A DNA stretch of 9,737 nucleotides from Bacteroidales bacterium (lineage in GTDB: Bacteria > Bacteroidota > Bacteroidia > Bacteroidales > UBA932): assembly GCA_017509375.1 (NCBI GenBank), contig JAFWPT010000156.1, forward strand, positions 1 through 9,737, read 5' to 3'. The translations under genes and the position numbers were made by a program. Below are positions 1-8,418 of the stretch, piece by piece. Position 1 is the stretch's first letter. Each line of letters opens with the position of its first letter. Under the pieces are notes generated by a model. The model saw nothing but the letters and a program-made list of their open reading frames with translations. It searched no databases and was not told the DNA's origin.

Positions 1-730
<730 letters not shown>

Positions 731-734
<4 letters not shown>

Positions 735-988
735 TGCAGCAAGCGATGGTTCTCAAAGTCTTGACGCCTGAGGGCACGAGCTTCGAAGGTCCGGTGGAGG
801 CAGTTTACCTGCCTGGCAGCGCCGGCCGTTTTGAAGTGTTGCCCGGACACGCTCCTATCGTGTCTTCCCTCACTGTGGGGGAACTCCGTTGGGTGGCGAA
901 TGGAGAGAGCTCGTCGGTGGCTGTTATTTCAGGGGCTATGATGTTGAAAGACAATGTTGTAACTGTATGCGTAGTGCCTGGAAAATAG
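731..988 (+). CDS. atpC: F1 ATP synthase epsilon subunit, short form
   Basis: Epsilon sits on the rotor stalk, linking gamma to the c-ring. The 85-residue product contains the N-terminal beta-sandwich motifs: LKVLTPEGTSFEG, VEAVYLPGSAGRFEVLPGHAPIVSSL, and an ISGAMMLKDNVVTV strand. It ends there and lacks the C-terminal two-helix domain of about 139-residue epsilons such as that of E. coli. Short epsilons of about 80 residues are usual in Bacteroidota. The start at 731 overlaps the restored atpD stop (ATGA at 731-734). ATG at 734 or 746 is also possible, and a 746 start (MVLKVLTPE) matches the family N-terminus best. There is no clear Shine-Dalgarno sequence. The 3' end overlaps atpB by 22 nt. 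Confidence 0.95.
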
Positions 989-2067
989 TATTTGTGCTTG
1001 CCTTTGCGCTTGGGCTGCTGATGCCCGTAAGAGCCTTCGCTTCCGCTCAGGATGACCCGGCTTATGCTCGGGATGAGGTGTCCTTCACGCAGGAGAGCGA
1101 GGCTGTCATCGAGGAGGAAGCCGGGGAGTCTTTCGACATGACCAAGTTTATCTTCGGTCATATCAGCGACTCCTATGAGTGGCACATCACTACTGTCAAG
1201 GGGAAGGAAATCGCTATCCCGCTGCCTTGTATCGTTATCGATAATGGCCTGAAAATCTTCAACTTCCATAACCGTGAGGAGTATGGCTATACTCTCAATG
1301 AAAACGGCAAGCTGGTAAATGCCTCCACAGGGAAGCGTCCTTTGGACATCTCTATCACCAAGAATGTGCTCGGCCTGATGATAGACAGTATCCTGCTGGT
1401 AGTACTCATCCTGTTGTGTGCCCGCTGGTACCGTAGGCACGACGTGCTGAAAGAGGCCCCCACAGGACTTGCCGGCTTGCTGGAGCCGGTCATTGTGACA
1501 ATAGAGCAGGACGTTATCAAGGATGCCGTGGGTCCGGAGTATCAGAAGTATTCCCCATATCTGCTCACTGCTTTCTTCTTTATCTTGATAAACAACCTGA
1601 TGGGTATCTTCCCCATCTTCCCGGGAGGGGCGAATATCACAGGCAACATAGCAGTTACCCTAGTCCTTGCCTTGTTCACTTTCTTCATAGTTAACATCTT
1701 CGGCAACAAGCATTACTGGAAGGAGATACTCTGGCCGGACGTGCCTATCTTCCTGAAAGCCATTCCAATTATGCCCGTGATAGAGATCCTGGGCATGTTT
1801 ACCAAGCCTTTCTCGCTGATGATAAGGCTTTTTGCCAATATGCTGGCAGGGCACATAATGCTCCTGAGCGTCATTGCCCTTATTTTTCTCACGGCTTCCA
1901 TGGGACCTTTGCTGAACGGCTCGTTGTCTTTCGTGGCCGTGCTCTTCGGCATTTTCCTGGACTGCCTGGAGTTGCTTGTGGCCTTCATCCAGGCTTATGT
2001 ATTTACCATGCTGTCGGCCGTTTTCATCGGCCTTGCACATCCTCAGGCGGAACATGAAACCAATTAA
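967..2067 (+). CDS. atpB: Fo ATP synthase subunit a with secreted N-terminal extension
   Basis: Subunit a forms the two half-channels that carry ions to the c-ring. From ATG 967 the product has 366 residues. It begins with a signal peptide (MRSAWKIVFVLAFALGLLMP, AFASA cleavage region near residues 23-27) and an extension of about 100 residues before the first membrane helix (from about residue 134, VLGLMIDSILLVVLILL). Further helices include YLLTAFFFILINNLMGIFP and NIAVTLVLALFTFFIVNIF. The essential Arg is R287 in MIRLFANMLAGH, and the conserved Gln is Q342 in AFIQAYVFTMLSAVFI. His296 and Glu335 occupy the places of E. coli Glu219 and His245. I chose 967 because an upstream in-frame ATG at 889 lies deep inside atpC and would add a non-signal-like leader. 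Bacteroidota a subunits commonly carry such a signal peptide and extension. Confidence 0.95.
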   Translation: MRSAWKIVFVLAFALGLLMPVRAFASAQDDPAYARDEVSFTQESEAVIEEEAGESFDMTKFIFGHISDSYEWHITTVKGKEIAIPLPCIVIDNGLKIFNFHNREEYGYTLNENGKLVNASTGKRPLDISITKNVLGLMIDSILLVVLILLCARWYRRHDVLKEAPTGLAGLLEPVIVTIEQDVIKDAVGPEYQKYSPYLLTAFFFILINNLMGIFPIFPGGANITGNIAVTLVLALFTFFIVNIFGNKHYWKEILWPDVPIFLKAIPIMPVIEILGMFTKPFSLMIRLFANMLAGHIMLLSVIALIFLTASMGPLLNGSLSFVAVLFGIFLDCLELLVAFIQAYVFTMLSAVFIGLAHPQAEHETN

Positions 2068-2080
2068 AATTCAATAGATT

Positions 2081-2326
2081 ATGTTAGGAACTCTACTTCA
2101 GGCGGCAGCCCTCGCCAAAGTGGGCGGAGCCATCGGGGCCGGAATCGTAGCCCTTGCGGCAGGACTTGGTATCGGCAAACTTGCGCAGTCCACCATGGAA
2201 GCTTCGGCACGCCAGCCGGAAATTTCCGGAGGTTTGCGTACCACCGCCATTATCATCGGTGCCCTTATTGAGGGCGTGTGCCTTTTCGGTGTAATCGTTT
2301 GTCTGCTGGCCGTGCTCCAGTCGTAG
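2081..2326 (+). CDS. atpE: Fo ATP synthase subunit c (proteolipid)
   Basis: Subunit c monomers form the rotating membrane ring. The 81-residue product is a helical hairpin. Helix 1 is rich in Gly and Ala (VGGAIGAGIVALAAGLGIG), the polar loop is ARQPE (residues 43-47), and helix 2 carries the ion-binding Glu64 in IIGALIEGVCLFGVIV. Aligned on the ARQPE loop against the Na+-type c subunit of Ilyobacter tartaricus, the Na+ ligand positions are Ile31 (for Gln32), Gly65 (for Ser66), Val66 (for Thr67) and Phe69 (for Tyr70). Coupling is therefore probably by protons (inference). The gene starts 13 nt after atpB in an AT-rich gap with no clear Shine-Dalgarno. Confidence 0.97.
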   Translation: MLGTLLQAAALAKVGGAIGAGIVALAAGLGIGKLAQSTMEASARQPEISGGLRTTAIIIGALIEGVCLFGVIVCLLAVLQS

Positions 2327-2327
2327 T

Positions 2328-2831
2328 ATGTCTCTGATTACACCGGACTTCGGCCTGCTGTTCTGGATGGTCGTAATCTTCGGCGTGGTGTTTTTTCTCC
2401 TCGCCAAGTTCGGCTTTCCGGTGATTATCAAGGCTGTGCACAAGCGCTCCGACCATGTTGCGGAGGCTTTGCGCGCTGCCGAACAGGCCCGTTTGAACCT
2501 GGAAAAGTTCGCCGAAGACCAGAACCGAATCCTGGAGCAGACTAAGGTGGAAAGGGCGGATATCCTCAAAGCGGCTTCCGATGAGCGCAACGCTATGATA
2601 ACCAAGGCTCGCGAGGAAGCTGCCACAGAAGCGGCAAAGGTGCTGCAGGCAGCCCGCGAAGAGATTGCTGCGGAGCGTGAACTTGCTGAGCGCCAGCTTC
2701 GTGCCGAGGTGTCGGCTCTTTCGGTTGCGGTCGCTGAAAGGATTGTACGGAAGGAGCTGGAGCAATCCGGGGAGCAGAAGGCTTTGCTGGACAAGTACGT
2801 TGACGAGGCCGTGAATGGAAGGGTAAACTGA
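2328..2831 (+). CDS. atpF: Fo ATP synthase subunit b (peripheral stalk)
   Basis: Subunit b is the stator stalk that holds alpha3beta3 against the rotor. The 167-residue protein has one N-terminal membrane anchor (about residues 7-30, LLFWMVVIFGVVFFLLAKFG). A long charged, Ala- and Glu-rich coiled coil follows (EALRAAEQARLNLEKFAEDQ onward), and it ends with a delta-binding helical region (ALSVAVAERIVRKELE). This layout and length are typical of bacterial b. The start codon lies 1 nt after the atpE stop, implying translational coupling. Confidence 0.96.
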   Translation: MSLITPDFGLLFWMVVIFGVVFFLLAKFGFPVIIKAVHKRSDHVAEALRAAEQARLNLEKFAEDQNRILEQTKVERADILKAASDERNAMITKAREEAATEAAKVLQAAREEIAAERELAERQLRAEVSALSVAVAERIVRKELEQSGEQKALLDKYVDEAVNGRVN

Positions 2832-2832
2832 T

Positions 2833-3309
2833 ATGAATACCGGGGCAATCACCAAGCGTTATGCCAAGGCCCTTCTCTTGTACACACAGGAGAACGGCTC
2901 CGGGGAGCGTGTCTGCGAGCAGGTGCGCCGTATGCTTCGTGATTCGTCGGCTTTGCCCGACAGACTCGAGCCGGACTTGGAACGCTTTATCGCCCTGCTT
3001 GCAGAGCGTGGCCGCAAAGACTACCTCAGGCGCATTCTCAGCTGTTTCCTGGATCTTTACGTAGAATCCGTAGGTCTCAAGAACGTGAGGCTTATTACCG
3101 CCGTGCCCTCTCCGGGCCTGGAGGAAAGGATTCGGGAATCGATAGAAAAGCGTACGGGGTGCAGGGTGATAATAGAAACCGAAGTTGACCCGGTCCTGAT
3201 AGGCGGCTTCAGGGTGATCGTCAACGGCGAAATGCTGGATGCGAGCGTGCGGCACCAGTTGAGCGTGCTGCAGCGCGACTTTATTGAAAAGAACAACAGA
3301 ATTGTATAG
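2833..3309 (+). CDS. atpH: F1 ATP synthase delta subunit
   Basis: Delta (OSCP-like) caps the top of F1 and joins subunit b to alpha. The 158-residue product opens with the typical ITKRYAKALLLYTQENG helix. It ends with the conserved C-terminal domain: VRLITAVPSPGLEERI, then DPVLIGGFRVIVNGEMLDAS and VRHQLSVLQRDF. It is somewhat shorter than the 177-residue E. coli delta, with the saving apparently in the N-terminal helical domain. It starts 1 nt after atpF behind a weak purine-rich stretch (GGAAGGG at 2817-2823), and its stop directly abuts the atpA ATG. Confidence 0.95.
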   Translation: MNTGAITKRYAKALLLYTQENGSGERVCEQVRRMLRDSSALPDRLEPDLERFIALLAERGRKDYLRRILSCFLDLYVESVGLKNVRLITAVPSPGLEERIRESIEKRTGCRVIIETEVDPVLIGGFRVIVNGEMLDASVRHQLSVLQRDFIEKNNRIV

Positions 3310-4896
3310 ATGGCACAGAATTCTATTAAGGCGAGTGAAGTTTCCGATATACTCCTTGAACAATTGCGGGGAGTTGACATGTCGGTGAAATACGAGGAAG
3401 TGGGCAGTGTCCTCACCGTCAGTGACGGCGTGGCCCGGATTCACGGTCTCGGCAATGCGGAGGCCGGGGAACTGCTGGAGTTCGACAGCGGCGTGAAGGC
3501 CGTGGTGATGAACCTCGAAGAGGATAGTGTGGGTGCCGTGCTCCTCGGCCAGACCGATCTGGTCAAGGAAGATATGGGCGTGCGCAGGCTCGGTCGTATC
3601 GCCGGAATAGAAGTGGGCGAGGGCTTGGTGGGAAGAGTCGTAGATCCCATCGGTACGCCGCTGGACGGAATGGGGCCGTTGAAAGGGGACACGGTACGTA
3701 TGCCGCTGGAGCGCAAGGCCCCGGGCGTGATTTTCCGGGAACCGGTTCATGAACCTCTCCAGACCGGCCTGAAGGCGATTGACGCCATGATTCCTATAGG
3801 AAGGGGTCAGCGTGAGCTTATAATCGGAGACCGTCAGACCGGAAAGACAGCCATTGCCATCGATACCATCATCAACCAGCGCTCAGGATGGCTGGCCGGG
3901 AATCCAGTTTACTGTATCTATGTGGCCGTGGGCCAGAAAGGCTCTACTGTGGCATCCATAGTACAGACACTGCGTGAAAAAGGAGCTATGGACTACACTA
4001 TCGTGGTTGCCGCTACCGCCGCCGATCCTGCTGCCCTGCAGTATTATGCTCCTTTCGCGGGAGCTGCCATAGGGGAGTATTTCCGCGATACCGGCCGTCA
4101 TGCCCTTGTGGTCTATGATGACCTGAGCAAGCAGGCTGTGGCTTACCGCGAAGTTTCCCTCATCCTCCGCCGTCCCTCCGGCCGTGAGGCTTATCCGGGG
4201 GACGTTTTCTATCTGCACTCCCGTCTGCTGGAGCGTGCCGCCAAGATTATTTCCCAGCAGGAGGTGGCAGAGCAGATGAATGACCTTCCGGAGGCCTTGA
4301 AAGGCAAGGTAAAGGCCGGAGGCTCGCTTACGGCGCTGCCTATAATCGAGACTCAGGCAGGGGATGTATCCGCATATATTCCCACCAACGTGATTTCTAT
4401 CACAGACGGCCAGATATACCTAGAGAGTTCACTTTTCAACTCCGGGTTCAGGCCGGCTGTAAACGTGGGTATTTCCGTGTCCCGCGTGGGCGGCTCGGCG
4501 CAGGTGAAGAGCATGAAGAAAGTGGCCGGTACCCTCAAGATAGACCAGGCACAGTTCGAGGAACTGGAGTCCTTCTCCAAGTTCTCTTCCGACCTGGATA
4601 AGGTGACCGCTATGACCCTGGACAAGGGACGCAAAAATAACCAGCTGCTTATCCAGCCCCAATACAGTCTCATGCCGGTGGGAGAGCAGGTGGCTGTGCT
4701 TTATTGCGGAACACACGGCTTGATGGCGGATATCCGGGTGAATCAGGTAATCGAGTTCCAGCGGCTGTTTCTGGAAAGGATGCGTGCTGTTCACGGAGCC
4801 GTCCTGGACGAATTGGGAGCGGGAGTCGTTTCCGAAACCGCTACGGGCATAATTGAAAATGTTGCTGCCGACATATGCCGTCACTTAGGGAAATAA
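3310..4896 (+). CDS. atpA: F1 ATP synthase alpha subunit
   Basis: Alpha alternates with beta in the F1 hexamer, and its non-catalytic sites bind nucleotide. The 528-residue protein is full length. It has an N-terminal barrel ([21 protein letters not shown]), the P-loop GDRQTGKT (residues 173-180), [40 protein letters not shown], and the [20 protein letters not shown] segment. The arginine finger that reaches the catalytic site is R392 in [13 protein letters not shown] (equivalent to E. coli alpha Arg376). The C-terminal helical domain ends [11 protein letters not shown]. The insert [18 protein letters not shown] before GGSLTALP is familiar from Bacteroidota alphas. The gene begins immediately after the atpH stop and overlaps atpG by 22 nt. 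Confidence 0.99.
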   Translation: MAQNSIKASEVSDILLEQLRGVDMSVKYEEVGSVLTVSDGVARIHGLGNAEAGELLEFDSGVKAVVMNLEEDSVGAVLLGQTDLVKEDMGVRRLGRIAGIEVGEGLVGRVVDPIGTPLDGMGPLKGDTVRMPLERKAPGVIFREPVHEPLQTGLKAIDAMIPIGRGQRELIIGDRQTGKTAIAIDTIINQRSGWLAGNPVYCIYVAVGQKGSTVASIVQTLREKGAMDYTIVVAATAADPAALQYYAPFAGAAIGEYFRDTGRHALVVYDDLSKQAVAYREVSLILRRPSGREAYPGDVFYLHSRLLERAAKIISQQEVAEQMNDLPEALKGKVKAGGSLTALPIIETQAGDVSAYIPTNVISITDGQIYLESSLFNSGFRPAVNVGISVSRVGGSAQVKSMKKVAGTLKIDQAQFEELESFSKFSSDLDKVTAMTLDKGRKNNQLLIQPQYSLMPVGEQVAVLYCGTHGLMADIRVNQVIEFQRLFLERMRAVHGAVLDELGAGVVSETATGIIENVAADICRHLGK

Positions 4897-5762
4897 AGGA
4901 CAGGATAGCGTCTGTGCGCAGCACGCTGAAGATTACTTCAGCGATGAAGCTGGTTGCGTCTTCCAAGTTGAGGAAGGCACAACGGGCCATAGAGGCCTTG
5001 CGCCCGTACGAAAAGACACTTTCCGATATCCTGGCTCTTGCCGGCGCAGCTGCGGCTGAAACGCTTCCCCGTATTTCTCATGAGCCGGACTCAGTGTTTG
5101 AGGCAGAGCCGGACGGAAATCTTGTTGTCCTTGCTTTCTCAAGCAACAGCTCTATGTGCGGTGCGTTCAATGCCAATGTGATAAAGCGTACGCTTGACCT
5201 GCTGCATGAATCCGGAAAAGCGGTTGAGACCTGGGCGTTCGGACGCAAGATGCTAGACGCTTTGCGCAAATCGGAGTACCCGGCGGCGCGCGATTGCTCG
5301 CATTTGGTGGCTCATCCCTCTTTTGAAGGAATCGCAGAGATCTCAAGGGACTTGCGCACCAGGTACGAGTCAGGGGACATTTCCGGGGTCGTGCTGGTTT
5401 ACAATCATTTTGTTAGTACAGGCCGCCAGCAGGTGGTGGTGGAACCATATCTCGGTCAGGATGCCGATGTTTTCTCCGGCTTCGGAAGCGAAACTGAAGA
5501 TAAGCCTTTAGCGGACGACTATATACTTGAACCGTCCGGACCGGAACTTCTTCAGATTTTGATGCCCCAAGTGCTGGATTTGAAGCTCTATGCCGCATTG
5601 CTGGATTCGGCCGCTTCGGAGCACGCCGCACGTATGATAGCTATGCAAGCCGCTACCGATAATGCAGAGTCCCTGCTCAAAGAGATTACTCTTGAATACA
5701 ACAAGGGCCGCCAGCAGAAGATTACTTCCGAAATACTTGACCTTGTAGGCGCCGAGGCGTAG
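4875..5762 (+). CDS. atpG: F1 ATP synthase gamma subunit
   Basis: Gamma is the central rotor shaft that turns inside alpha3beta3. The 295-residue product has the conserved N-terminal helix ([11 protein letters not shown], then [17 protein letters not shown] at residues 20-36). It also has the matching C-terminal helix ([20 protein letters not shown], then [20 protein letters not shown]). The middle Rossmann-like domain is more diverged. Length is normal for the family. The start overlaps the end of atpA by 22 nt. It is the last gene of the atp operon and is followed by a hairpin about 50 nt downstream. Confidence 0.98.
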   Translation: MPSLREIKDRIASVRSTLKITSAMKLVASSKLRKAQRAIEALRPYEKTLSDILALAGAAAAETLPRISHEPDSVFEAEPDGNLVVLAFSSNSSMCGAFNANVIKRTLDLLHESGKAVETWAFGRKMLDALRKSEYPAARDCSHLVAHPSFEGIAEISRDLRTRYESGDISGVVLVYNHFVSTGRQQVVVEPYLGQDADVFSGFGSETEDKPLADDYILEPSGPELLQILMPQVLDLKLYAALLDSAASEHAARMIAMQAATDNAESLLKEITLEYNKGRQQKITSEILDLVGAEA

Positions 5763-5812
5763 CTGCAGCAAGGTTCCAACGGTACCGTATAATCACAGAG
5801 CAATATATACAA

Positions 5813-5842
5813 ATGAAGGCTGACCGTGTGGCCAGCCTTCAT
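5813..5842. terminator. Hairpin between convergent operons, probable bidirectional terminator
   Basis: ATGAAGGCTGACC (5813-5825) can pair with GGCCAGCCTTCAT (5830-5842) around a GTGT loop, giving a 13-bp stem with a single A-C mismatch (5823/5832). It lies 50 nt after the atpG stop and 20 nt after the stop of the convergent lipoprotein gene, so it is placed to end both transcripts. Neither side has a clean U-tract. Reading leftward the flank is T-rich but interrupted (TTTGTATATATTG), and reading rightward it is AATAATTG-like. Termination is inferred from position and stem. The rest of the 100-nt gap holds only a short palindrome, ACGGTACCGT at 5779-5788, with no evident role. Confidence 0.65.
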
Positions 5843-5862
5843 AAGCTAATAATTGTCATTGG

Positions 5863-6708
5863 TTAGTTGCCGGCTTGGAAGGTATCATATCCATAGCCCA
5901 GGTTACCTGCACTAACGTTGTACTGAGTCCAGATATCTACATAATTGTAATCAGGATAGTAAACGTTATACGGCAGATAGTCATCGCTTCCCTGCCAGGT
6001 AGCAACGTCACGGGCAGATATCATACCATAGGTGCCATAGGAGAGGCCGATAGGCTTGTTGGCAACTCTGACGTTATAGAATGTATCGCCATCCTTATCC
6101 TTCTGAGCTTCACCGACTACCTCGAATACACGATGGAATCCGGGAGCATAGAGGTCGGGGAAACGGTAGCGTCCTTCAATCTGGTCGCACTTCTGGAGTT
6201 TGGCGGGAACCGGGCCAGCACCAAGTTTTGCCATAGTCTCAGAGGAATAAGTACCATTTGCGAGATCAGTCCAGGACAAACCGGTGAAGGAGGTGTAGGC
6301 CAAATCAGAAGCACTGGAGGAAAATCCTGCTACTGCAATACGGTTTTCACCCTTAATACCAGTGATAATCGCGTTGAAAATCTTTGCACCGTCGATATCG
6401 CTGTTTACCAGTTCAGCCTTTTGACCATTGGCTTTCACATAGTCGGCATATCCGCTTTCGCCTTTAGCCTCAAGATTAGCGTCAAAGTCGGCGGCAGGCT
6501 CCAGGAAGTAGTAAAGCTCTTCAACCTTATTGTTTGCTGCGACCCTTATAGCGACATCATTGTCGGGATTGTATTCGCCTCCGGGAGCGTAAGTGTAAAC
6601 TATTACATTCGGATTGGGATCGTTGCCAGGTTCTGTACCTGCAATTTGTTCGCAAGCCGTGAAGACGAGCGCTGCTACAGCAGCAATCAGAGATATATAC
6701 TTTTTCAT
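5863..6708 (-). CDS. Surface-type lipoprotein in the SusE/F position, unrecognised family
   Basis: A 281-residue predicted lipoprotein. Residues 1-18 form a lipoprotein signal peptide with lipobox VFTAC and acylated Cys19, followed by a flexible linker rich in Gly, Pro, Asn and Asp (about 20-35). Residues 35-148 look like a beta-sandwich of fibronectin-III or Ig-like character (VIVYTYAPGG, AIRVAANN, NRIAVAGFSSS). A second region (about 146-281) begins W-T-D-L-A-N-G-T-Y, contains GRYRFPDLYAPGFHRVFEV, and ends in an unusually Tyr-rich tail (about 244-275). The W..L..GTY...Y-R arrangement resembles modules seen in other Bacteroidota outer-surface lipoproteins, but I cannot name a family. It starts 12 nt after the SusD-like gene, so it is co-transcribed and probably helps bind the substrate of this transporter at the cell surface. 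It could equally have an accessory structural role. Confidence 0.88.
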   Translation of the reverse strand: MKKYISLIAAVAALVFTACEQIAGTEPGNDPNPNVIVYTYAPGGEYNPDNDVAIRVAANNKVEELYYFLEPAADFDANLEAKGESGYADYVKANGQKAELVNSDIDGAKIFNAIITGIKGENRIAVAGFSSSASDLAYTSFTGLSWTDLANGTYSSETMAKLGAGPVPAKLQKCDQIEGRYRFPDLYAPGFHRVFEVVGEAQKDKDGDTFYNVRVANKPIGLSYGTYGMISARDVATWQGSDDYLPYNVYYPDYNYVDIWTQYNVSAGNLGYGYDTFQAGN

Positions 6709-6720
6709 ACTGCTATCAGA

Positions 6721-8400
6721 TTAATTAAACTTGAAAGGATCAGAGTCTCCGTCCGGTGCTACAGGCTCGTTGTTGTTGGTGCAGGAGAAGTTGTAGTTGG
6801 TCTCAGTCTGCACGATGCAGAGGTTCATCCAGTCCGGAGTGCTGGGCACGTTGAAACGGAAGGTCTCTACGTGGTTGGTGCCCGGATAGTTGCGGATGAT
6901 ACCCTTCTGCAGACGCTTGATGTCCTTGGTCGCCATACCTTCGCCCCAGAACTCTACACGGCGCTGCCACCATACTTCGTTGACGAAAATACCGCTGGAA
7001 GTGTTGTAGTATGCATCGGTGTGGGTTCCATATTCATAGGCATCGTCACGGGTCTTGGCGAATGCGGTAAGCAGGGCGACACCGTCAGCCTCGTTGATGC
7101 GGCCGGCTGCCTCGGCTTCGATAAGGTACATTTCCTCAACACGCATGAGAGGAACTGCAACAACGAAACCAACGTATTGGTTGTCGCGTCCAGCCTCACC
7201 GCCCGCGGTGCGGAACTTGAGGTTCAAACCACCTACGGCGTGGAAGTCGGAGCTTAGCACGTTGGCTGAATAAAGCCAGTCGGGATGGTTGGTATATACG
7301 GAGAGAGCCTGAAGGGCACTGGCCTGAGGCATTTCATCGATAGCGAAATCTACGAAGCAGTTCTTGCGGAAATCGCTTGCAGGAATGGTCTCGTAGAGGT
7401 GGCGGTCGATGAAGATAGGACGGCCGTAACTTGCAGCATAACCGCAACCGGAAGTCTTAGGATTGATTTCCATGCACATCCAGGAACCCCAGCTGGAGTC
7501 ACCGTCGTTCTTCTGGATGTTGGGATCGTCGGACTTGTAGGTCACGCCGAGCATCCAGGAGTCGTTAGGAGTGTTGAAACCGGTCTCCCAGTTGGTGTAT
7601 GCATTCTTATCCATGATGGTATAGCCGGCCTGGGCTTTCTTCGCGTAGTCCTTGGCGTTCTGCCAGTCACCCATAAGGAGATAGGCGCGGGCCTTAAGAC
7701 CATAGACACAACTTACATCAGGCAGATACTTGTTAGGACGCTGATAGCCTTCAAGATAGGCCTCGGCTTTGTTGAGGTCGCTGATAATCTGGCCGAACAT
7801 GACCTCGTTGGTTGCACGGGGATTGTTGGCAAGATCTTTCACGGACGTTGTCTCAAGTACGAGAGGAACTGTCTCTGCTTCCTTGTCGACGTAGCAGGGC
7901 TTGTTCGCAAACATCTGGGCAAGGTCAAGATACAGATAGGCACGATAGAACAGTGCTATACCTGCGCCGGGAGCTTTATCGGCATCCGGCTCGGGACCTG
8001 CAAGGGAGATGACGTTGTTGCAAGCCTTCAGCCATCCATAGTAGTGGGTCCATGCGTACTGGCTGTTAGCCCAGGTGGGGCCGAGGTGGTCGATGCAATA
8101 CCAGCTGTCGAACCATCCGTTGGTCAGTGCAGGAGGGACAAGGTCGTTGCCCATAAGGTCCCAGTCCAGGAAGAACTGGGGGAGACCGAAGTCATTCGCC
8201 CTGGTGTCGCTGGGGGAGTAAATGAACTGGCCTACCAGAGTAGCGGTAACTGCATCCACGAAAAGGTCATAGGCCCCGGGAGCGTTTGCCACCTGTTCTG
8301 CAGTAGCGACGCTGGTCTGCGGAAAAGATTCCTTTATGCAACCGGCTGCTATTGTAAGTGTGCAGACGGCGGCAAAGATATAATTCAATATTTTTTTCAT
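6721..8400 (-). CDS. SusD/RagB-like outer-membrane substrate-binding lipoprotein
   Basis: SusD-type proteins are surface lipoproteins that act as the lid of a SusC channel and bind the incoming glycan or other nutrient. The 559-residue protein has a lipoprotein signal peptide with lipobox AAGC (Cys21). Its TPR-like helices include RAYLYLDLAQMF (153-164), IISDLNKAEAYL (205-216) and GLKARAYLLMGDWQNAKDYA (234-253). The family C-terminal signature is MRVEEMYLIEAEA (419-431) followed by WWQRRVEFWGEG and KDIKRLQKG (477-500). Length and layout are normal, and the C-terminus is an Asn/Asp-rich tail. It lies 18 nt downstream of the SusC-like gene and is preceded by a good Shine-Dalgarno. Substrate specificity cannot be read from the sequence; the several Trp and Tyr residues are compatible with carbohydrate binding but do not prove it. 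Confidence 0.97.
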   Translation of the reverse strand: MKKILNYIFAAVCTLTIAAGCIKESFPQTSVATAEQVANAPGAYDLFVDAVTATLVGQFIYSPSDTRANDFGLPQFFLDWDLMGNDLVPPALTNGWFDSWYCIDHLGPTWANSQYAWTHYYGWLKACNNVISLAGPEPDADKAPGAGIALFYRAYLYLDLAQMFANKPCYVDKEAETVPLVLETTSVKDLANNPRATNEVMFGQIISDLNKAEAYLEGYQRPNKYLPDVSCVYGLKARAYLLMGDWQNAKDYAKKAQAGYTIMDKNAYTNWETGFNTPNDSWMLGVTYKSDDPNIQKNDGDSSWGSWMCMEINPKTSGCGYAASYGRPIFIDRHLYETIPASDFRKNCFVDFAIDEMPQASALQALSVYTNHPDWLYSANVLSSDFHAVGGLNLKFRTAGGEAGRDNQYVGFVVAVPLMRVEEMYLIEAEAAGRINEADGVALLTAFAKTRDDAYEYGTHTDAYYNTSSGIFVNEVWWQRRVEFWGEGMATKDIKRLQKGIIRNYPGTNHVETFRFNVPSTPDWMNLCIVQTETNYNFSCTNNNEPVAPDGDSDPFKFN

Positions 8401-8407
8401 ATTCGTA

Positions 8408-8413
8408 TCCTCC
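8408..8413 (-). promoter_or_regulatory. Shine-Dalgarno site for the susD-like gene
   Basis: The minus strand reads AGGAGG ending 7 nt before the ATG at 8400-8398, within the 18-nt gap after the susC-like stop. This is a near-ideal Shine-Dalgarno match. None of the other starts in the window has one as strong, and Bacteroidota genes generally lack it. It supports the start assigned to the SusD-like gene. Confidence 0.7.
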
Positions 8414-8418
8414 TCAAA

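Noticed and set aside
889..966. Upstream in-frame ATG for atpB giving a 392-residue product.
   Set aside because: It would overlap atpC by 100 nt and put a Cys-rich, non-signal leader ahead of a good signal peptide that begins at 967.
805..1440. A 211-codon minus-strand open frame over atpC and atpB.
   Set aside because: It lies antisense to confidently identified genes, with no domain, signal or upstream ribosome site of its own.
2593..3750. A 385-codon minus-strand open frame across atpF, atpH and atpA.
   Set aside because: It crosses three well-supported genes, and its translation is an unstructured His/Pro/Arg-rich sequence. It is a shadow of codon bias on the + strand.
5779..5788. Palindrome ACGGTACCGT in the intergenic gap, considered as an operator.
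   Set aside because: It is only 10 nt long, lies downstream of both convergent genes rather than at a promoter, and has no second copy that I can see.
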